A stretch of 64,000 bases of DNA. It comes from UBA5429 sp942493315 (lineage in GTDB: Bacteria; Bacteroidota; Bacteroidia; Bacteroidales; WCHB1-69). The DNA lies in assembly GCA_942493315.1 (NCBI GenBank), contig OW818690.1, forward strand, positions 3,162,001 to 3,226,000, read 5' to 3'. The position numbers were made by a program, and so were the translations under genes. Below the pieces are notes generated by a model that was given only the letters and a program-made list of their open reading frames with translations, was not told the origin of the DNA and did not search any database. Positions 59,282 to 64,000 of the stretch are shown here, one piece after another; position 1 is the first letter of the stretch, and every line of letters begins with the position of its first letter.

Positions 59282-59900
59282 TGATATTGATTCCTTTCCA
59301 CTTTTAAAATTTATTGATTGTTTATGTGAAAAAAAATACACTTCTCTTTATAAAGAAACCAGTATAGTTCCAGATCCAGGAATCAGAAATGAGAAAGTTG
59401 AGTTTGAAGTTTTCCATGAATTGTATAGTCAGTTCTTGGATCGTTTCTTTGAAAATGACCAATCAATATTTGATAATAAGAAAAAGCTAATGTTAGCTTA
59501 TTCAAAGATATGTATTTTTGAAATTATTGAGGATTCATATTTTTATCTCAAATCAAAAAAAATAGTTGTAAAAATTCTTAGAAAATATGGCGTTAGATTG
59601 ACAGATAATGACGAAACTAATCTCATTATCATTTCAGGAGCGAAAGACACCCATATAAGAAAATACAATGAAATCGTTCAAAAAATTGGAGACACTACCA
59701 ATGAAGAAACTGAAGAGAATGAATCAGGATGGAAGCGTAAAACTTTCGTTGATATTTTAACAGCAATATCCAATTACTTTGATCGACAAATACCGATATC
59801 CAATATTACTGTTGGAGAGTTTTGCTCTCTTTATCAGTTTATGAAAAAACAACCAAAACAAACTCCAAAACAAAATATTTATGGCAAAAGAACTCATTGA
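59274..59900 (+). CDS. Tail assembly chaperone-position protein
   Basis: 208 residues from the ATG at 59274 (MYNDIDSFPLLKF). The upstream in-frame extension to 59112 reads as an out-of-frame shadow of the preceding gene. Helical; ends with SGWKRKTFVDILTAISNYFD and NITVGEFCSLYQFMKKQ. It lies just before the tape measure, where tail chaperones are encoded, and overlaps it by 20 bases. Family not proven. Confidence 0.65.
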   Translation: MYNDIDSFPLLKFIDCLCEKKYTSLYKETSIVPDPGIRNEKVEFEVFHELYSQFLDRFFENDQSIFDNKKKLMLAYSKICIFEIIEDSYFYLKSKKIVVKILRKYGVRLTDNDETNLIIISGAKDTHIRKYNEIVQKIGDTTNEETEENESGWKRKTFVDILTAISNYFDRQIPISNITVGEFCSLYQFMKKQPKQTPKQNIYGKRTH

Positions 59901-62900
59901 TGCTGTCATTAGTGATAAAGCATTTGAACAGATTAAAAAACTATTGGATCAACTTACTCTTGTTGATAAAAAAATGGTTTCATTAATTGAAATAGTTGAC
60001 AAGTCAAGAACAAGTTTCCAGTCTGCAACCGGATTCAGTAAAATTAATGAAGAGTACACCAAACTTTATAATTCTACTGAAAAGTTAAAAGAATCAGGAG
60101 TTGAAAGATTGGATCTTGAAAGACAGATCAAAGCAAGTGGTGATAAGATGGCCGCTGCTGTCAATGTTCAGTCAGAAGCGATTGATAAACTTCGATTAAA
60201 GAATGAAAGACTTGCTCGTACTGAAGTTGAATTAATTGCTAAAATTCAGGAGAAACAGATCCGGTTAAAAGAAATTGATGATACTCTTAAAAAAACATCA
60301 GGAATGGAAAAATATTCCAAAGAGTTAGGTGTAGAAACTGGACAATTGAAAATTGAACAAGCTCAGTTGAAGTCAGAAGTCGCAGACTTGAACTTAGAAT
60401 TCAAAAGGCAGATTGAATCTCAAAAGTATGCTCAGGATTCCATGAAAGGGATGTCTGTTGCATTGAATCAATTAAAAGGTCAATTTGCATTATTCACAGA
60501 AGAACAAAGAGATTCAGACTTTGGTAAAGAAATGGCCAACCAAATTAATATCTTAGATGAGAAGCTAAAGGGGCTAGACAAATCTATTGGGGTGAATGGC
60601 CGCAATGTTGGTAATTATGAAGTTTCTCAAAAATCTCTTAAAATGCAGTTGAGAGAAATTGTTCAGGAATTAGCTCTTCATAAATTAAATTACGACAAAC
60701 AAAAAGAAGCACTAATTGATCAAGAAAAAGAAGTTAATAATTTGGCTAAATCAAAGGGAAAAGAGAGTGCAGAATACCAAAAAGCAAATAACAAACTCAC
60801 ATCAATGAGAAACGGATATGAAAATACCGGTATTGTTATGGCAGAATTAGAAAAAAAAGGGGGTGAGTTAAAAGATGCTTTTGATGATGCAAGTGGTGCA
60901 GTGCAAAGAATGTCAGATGATGCAGGGAATACAAAGGCTTTATCTGAAGGAGTTGGAGTTCTTGGTGATTCATTTTCTTTGCTTCAAGCCGGAATGGCAG
61001 CTTTTGGAGCGGAGAATGAAGATCTTATGCAAGTTTATGCAAAAATGATGATTGTTCAACAAGGATTTAATTCCCTTACCCAAATTACCAATGCTTTTCA
61101 AGAAGAAAGTATGTTAAGATTGAAAGTTAAGTCTATTTGGCAAAAGGTTTCATTGGTATTTACTCAAAAACAAGTTGCTGCCCAAGCCAAAGAAGTTGTT
61201 ACTACAACTGCTGAAACTATTGCAGAAGAAGTAAATACAGCAGCTAAGGTTGAGAATGTTACAGCTACCGGTGGAGCAACCGTTGCAACAACTGAAATGG
61301 CCGCAGCTCAAACTGTTGCAACTAAAACTGGAGGAAAATTGAGTATAGCAATAAAAGCAGTTGGCACCTCAATTAAATCAATACCTGGAATTGGATGGAT
61401 ATTGGCTGCAATTGCTGCAGTTACAGCCATAACAGTTTTGATTTATAAAAATGCAACTGCTGAAAAGGCATTAAGTTACGAGCAAATTAGACGTAAAAAA
61501 ATACAGGAAGATTTGAACGAAATATCAATGACTGCAAATGAAAACACCTTAGAATCAGTGACTAAGGTCAATATGTATGTAAGCGAATTAAATAATGTAA
61601 AGAAAGGTTCTAAAGAGTGGAAAGGAATTGTATCTGAGATCAATAGTTTAACCGGACTTCAACTTGATGCCATTAAAGCTTCCAAGTCAGAGATTGAAAA
61701 AGTAACTGCTGTATGGATAAATCAATTTAAAATAAGGGCAAAAGCCGAGGCAACTATTCAAATGATAGTTCAATCTGAACTCGATTATTATAAAACAAGA
61801 AATGAAATCTTAGATCCCAAAACAGATTTTGATAGAAGAGAAGAATTAATAAAAACATTAACTTTATTACCGGAAGAAATTGAAAATTTAAAAGATTGGC
61901 AGCAAAAATATAAAGATGCTGATAATTTAGTTGGAATAAGTGAAGCTGAAAGATTAAGACAAAAAGAAGAAGCGTGGAAGAATACATTGCGGTTATTAGA
62001 CACTGCAAAATATAAATTAAATCAGAATAATGAAGAGATTGCAAATGATATTGATCTTATTGGTTCACTTCCACAAAAAACTGCAGATTCATCCAATAAA
62101 GTTGTTAAAGAATTCAAAACTCAATATGAAATTGAAAAACAAATAATTGATCTTAGGTTAACCGGTACCGACAAAGAAATTGCTGCAAGTGAATCCAAAA
62201 TAAACCAACTCAAACAAGAACGTTATGAAGCTGAACAAACTGCTATTAAAGAGGGGAAAACTGCTGCAGAAATCTTTAAAATCAATCAGTATTACAATAC
62301 TGCCATTGAATTAGAAAGAAAAGAATCCAAGGAACGTATCCTCAAAATTGAAAAAGATCAAAAAGATGCCATTATTAAAAGTAATGAAATCTTATTAAAT
62401 ACTCTTAATGAGTTAGAAGAGTTACGATTAAACAACACTACCATTTCAGAAAAAGCACTTACCAATCGATTAATTGAAATTGAAGAAAAGAGGAGTTCTG
62501 AAATTATTTCTCGTAATGAGACTGCAAAAATTGAAGAGTTAAAAGGAGTTGAAGATGGTAGTGAACTCTATCTTAGTATTGTTAAAAAATATGAGGCTCT
62601 CAATCAATTAGAAATTGAGAAATCAATTATCAAACAACTTACTATTCGAAAAAATGGATTCAAAAAAACTGTTGAATCAATAAAGGAACAGTACGATCTT
62701 TTAAAAGCTGAGACTATTGTTAATCAGGGAAAAGGATTATCAGAAGAGCAAGAAAATGAATTTCAAATCCAATCAATAAACGATCAAATTTCTGCCTTAG
62801 ATGACTATGGTAGTGAGTTAGATAATCTTGCTGATTATGAACAATATGTAAGTGATCGTAAAAAACTGGAAGCAGATCTGACATTGGCAACTGAAAAGGA

Positions 62901-63588
62901 ATCCAAAAGAAGAATAGATCAAGCTAAAGCAGAAAAGCTGCAACAACTCGAACTTACAGAAGCCATTGGAGATGCTGTATTTTCCATAGGAAACGCATTT
63001 GCGGCTAATATTAAAGATGAAAAGGAGAGAGTAATTGTTGAACAGTCATTGGCATTAGCCCAAGTATTGTTAAGTCAGGCTGTCGGAATTGCAAAAGCCG
63101 TTGAAAGTGCAGCTGAAGGAGATACTTATACTGTAGCTATTAGAATAGCAACTGCTGTTGGTGCTATTGTAGCAGCAATGTCGTCAGCAACCCAAGCAAT
63201 AAATCAATCAAAAGCAGTAGCTTACGAACATGGAACAGATTATCATACCGGTGGAGATGCTGTCGTAGCAGAAGGAAAAAAGAATGGAAAATATAAACCT
63301 GAAGTTGTTACAGCAGGAGGTAAAAGTTATGTTTTTGATCAGCCAACACTTCTTAAGGGTCTCAATGTTGGGGCTTCTGTAAAACCCATTCAAGAGTGGA
63401 CTACTAATGACACCTTTGATCCTACAAATATGCCAATGAGTGAAGCAACGGCAACCAAAATTATTGGCTTATTAACCGACATCAAAAATAAATCAGTAGT
63501 TACTATTGATGTAGGAGAAAACGTCTATAAATACCTCGAAAAAGGGGGTGCATTTACAAAAATTATTAATTCACGTTTTAACCATTAA
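59881..63588 (+). CDS. Tape measure protein
   Basis: 1235 residues, by far the longest gene. Long coiled coils (about 60-330 and 760-1070), a membrane-like segment at about 498-522 (GIGWILAAIAAVTAITVLIY) and a second hydrophobic Ala/Gly-rich region at about 1060-1110. The end, YEHGTDYHTGGDAVVAEGKK followed by PEVVTAGGKSYVFDQPTLL, is the typical Bacteroidota tape-measure terminus. It sets tail length and helps DNA entry. By the usual 0.15 nm per residue rule a tail near 180 nm is expected (inference). Confidence 0.93.
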   Translation: MAKELIDAVISDKAFEQIKKLLDQLTLVDKKMVSLIEIVDKSRTSFQSATGFSKINEEYTKLYNSTEKLKESGVERLDLERQIKASGDKMAAAVNVQSEAIDKLRLKNERLARTEVELIAKIQEKQIRLKEIDDTLKKTSGMEKYSKELGVETGQLKIEQAQLKSEVADLNLEFKRQIESQKYAQDSMKGMSVALNQLKGQFALFTEEQRDSDFGKEMANQINILDEKLKGLDKSIGVNGRNVGNYEVSQKSLKMQLREIVQELALHKLNYDKQKEALIDQEKEVNNLAKSKGKESAEYQKANNKLTSMRNGYENTGIVMAELEKKGGELKDAFDDASGAVQRMSDDAGNTKALSEGVGVLGDSFSLLQAGMAAFGAENEDLMQVYAKMMIVQQGFNSLTQITNAFQEESMLRLKVKSIWQKVSLVFTQKQVAAQAKEVVTTTAETIAEEVNTAAKVENVTATGGATVATTEMAAAQTVATKTGGKLSIAIKAVGTSIKSIPGIGWILAAIAAVTAITVLIYKNATAEKALSYEQIRRKKIQEDLNEISMTANENTLESVTKVNMYVSELNNVKKGSKEWKGIVSEINSLTGLQLDAIKASKSEIEKVTAVWINQFKIRAKAEATIQMIVQSELDYYKTRNEILDPKTDFDRREELIKTLTLLPEEIENLKDWQQKYKDADNLVGISEAERLRQKEEAWKNTLRLLDTAKYKLNQNNEEIANDIDLIGSLPQKTADSSNKVVKEFKTQYEIEKQIIDLRLTGTDKEIAASESKINQLKQERYEAEQTAIKEGKTAAEIFKINQYYNTAIELERKESKERILKIEKDQKDAIIKSNEILLNTLNELEELRLNNTTISEKALTNRLIEIEEKRSSEIISRNETAKIEELKGVEDGSELYLSIVKKYEALNQLEIEKSIIKQLTIRKNGFKKTVESIKEQYDLLKAETIVNQGKGLSEEQENEFQIQSINDQISALDDYGSELDNLADYEQYVSDRKKLEADLTLATEKESKRRIDQAKAEKLQQLELTEAIGDAVFSIGNAFAANIKDEKERVIVEQSLALAQVLLSQAVGIAKAVESAAEGDTYTVAIRIATAVGAIVAAMSSATQAINQSKAVAYEHGTDYHTGGDAVVAEGKKNGKYKPEVVTAGGKSYVFDQPTLLKGLNVGASVKPIQEWTTNDTFDPTNMPMSEATATKIIGLLTDIKNKSVVTIDVGENVYKYLEKGGAFTKIINSRFNH

Positions 63589-63592
63589 AATT

Positions 63593-64000
63593 ATGATAGT
63601 TCCATTTTATCAGTTCTATTTTGAAGATAGAAATTCAACTTCCAACACACTTACGAAGCTTGTTCATGATGTTGATGGATGGAAAGAGTACGGTGTTGTT
63701 TTTGGTAGAGAATCCGGTGTTAGTAATGTTGTGAAGTCATATACTAATGAATGGATCTTTATAGGAAAAGATGCAGAGTACATAAAAAACAAATTTTATT
63801 CCTATGGTGCAAATGCCAAAATTAGATTGATTGTAAAAAAGTTAACCAATTTTCTTCAAAAAAAATACGAAATTGAATATGCCGGTTATTTTGATTTTAC
63901 TCAAATTGATATTTCAGGAACAGTCAGTATTCCATTAACTGAAGGTGGATTTTTCAAACTAATTGAAAATCAATGGAGTAAAGATTTTGATATTACAATG
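63593..64000 (+). CDS. Distal tail protein, 3' end missing
   Basis: 136 codons from the ATG at 63593, open to the window edge. Begins MIVPFYQFYFEDRNSTSN and contains KEYGVVFGRESGVSNVVKSY and EYAGYFDFTQIDISG. It occupies the place of distal tail/minor tail proteins after the tape measure in Bacteroidota siphophages. Confidence 0.75.
   Translation, partial: MIVPFYQFYFEDRNSTSNTLTKLVHDVDGWKEYGVVFGRESGVSNVVKSYTNEWIFIGKDAEYIKNKFYSYGANAKIRLIVKKLTNFLQKKYEIEYAGYFDFTQIDISGTVSIPLTEGGFFKLIENQWSKDFDITM

Larger units (their letters stand above)
16780..64000. mobile_element. Temperate siphophage-type prophage, left end and most of the body
   Basis: It begins with a tRNA-Val 3' fragment beside a tyrosine integrase and runs through immunity, recombination, replication, DNA modification, packaging, head and tail genes in normal siphophage order. 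HK97-type protease and capsid, a 1235-residue tape measure and the lack of a contractile sheath gene suggest a non-contractile tail. The tail tip, lysis genes and right attachment site are outside the window. Structural genes look intact, so it may be functional. Confidence 0.93.

Noticed and set aside
16780..64000. TET/JBP dioxygenase to complete a hypermodification pathway
   Set aside because: I looked for the HxD...H motif in a protein of suitable size among the phage genes and found none I could support.

Overview
The window is low-GC DNA from a member of the Bacteroidota, most likely Flavobacteriales-like. Most transcription starts carry the Bacteroidota -7 box TAnnTTTG, purine-rich Shine-Dalgarno sites are mostly absent, lpxD lies beside efp, and the Tgt lacks its zinc cysteines as in its phylum relatives. 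The species cannot be named from sequence reading alone.

Positions 1 to about 16,780 are host chromosome. On the left is a minus-strand operon of secreted proteins: one secreted protein of unknown function, then two tandem copies of a pair made of an M48-type metallopeptidase and a small outer-membrane-barrel-like protein. A paralogue of the first gene runs in from the left edge. Housekeeping genes follow: a cREC-domain protein, lpxD, efp, tgt, a family 2 glycosyltransferase and an ECF sigma factor. From 13.2 to 16.8 kb is a decayed-looking stretch with short tandem repeats, a GC-rich interspersed repeat, a lipoprotein gene, a secreted LRR-like gene and a frameshifted lipoprotein pseudogene.

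From a 42-base 3' fragment of tRNA-Val(TAC) at 16,780 to the right edge is one temperate siphophage-type prophage. Its right end, where the restored tRNA-Val should lie, is outside the window. The order is: integrase; a minus-strand lysogeny operon (repressor, two lipoproteins, a coiled-coil protein, a TPR-DUF2971 protein); a divergent operator/promoter switch; Cro-position and LuxR-type regulators; recombination and replication genes (annealase candidate, YqaJ exonuclease, SSB, DUF4373, DnaB helicase); a long set of small early/middle genes including a stand-alone RNA polymerase alpha-CTD-like protein, a C5 cytosine methyltransferase, RadC, a DnaQ-like exonuclease, an HNH nuclease and a DUF5131 protein; an adenine methyltransferase, a ParB-like protein and two TET-associated-type glycosyltransferases; terminase; more small genes; a BcgI-like restriction-modification pair; then portal, protease, capsid, head-tail, tail, tape-measure and a first tail-tip gene cut by the window edge.

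The points most worth following are: (i) three middle promoters with the same three-part layout, one element exactly 122 bp and one 59-60 bp upstream of a TAAGTTAG -7 box, and a fourth with one extra helical turn, in a phage that encodes its own alpha-CTD-like protein; (ii) a candidate 65-70 nt small RNA at 36.55 kb with its own promoter, 5' hairpin and terminator; (iii) the five-gene lysogeny operon ending in TPR-DUF2971, a good candidate for superinfection exclusion or defence; (iv) a cytosine methyltransferase plus ParB plus two TAGT-like glycosyltransferases, suggesting glycosylated, hypermodified phage DNA; (v) a terminase with what looks like a second nuclease-fold domain and a capsid protein with a hydrophobic segment in its N-terminal region.
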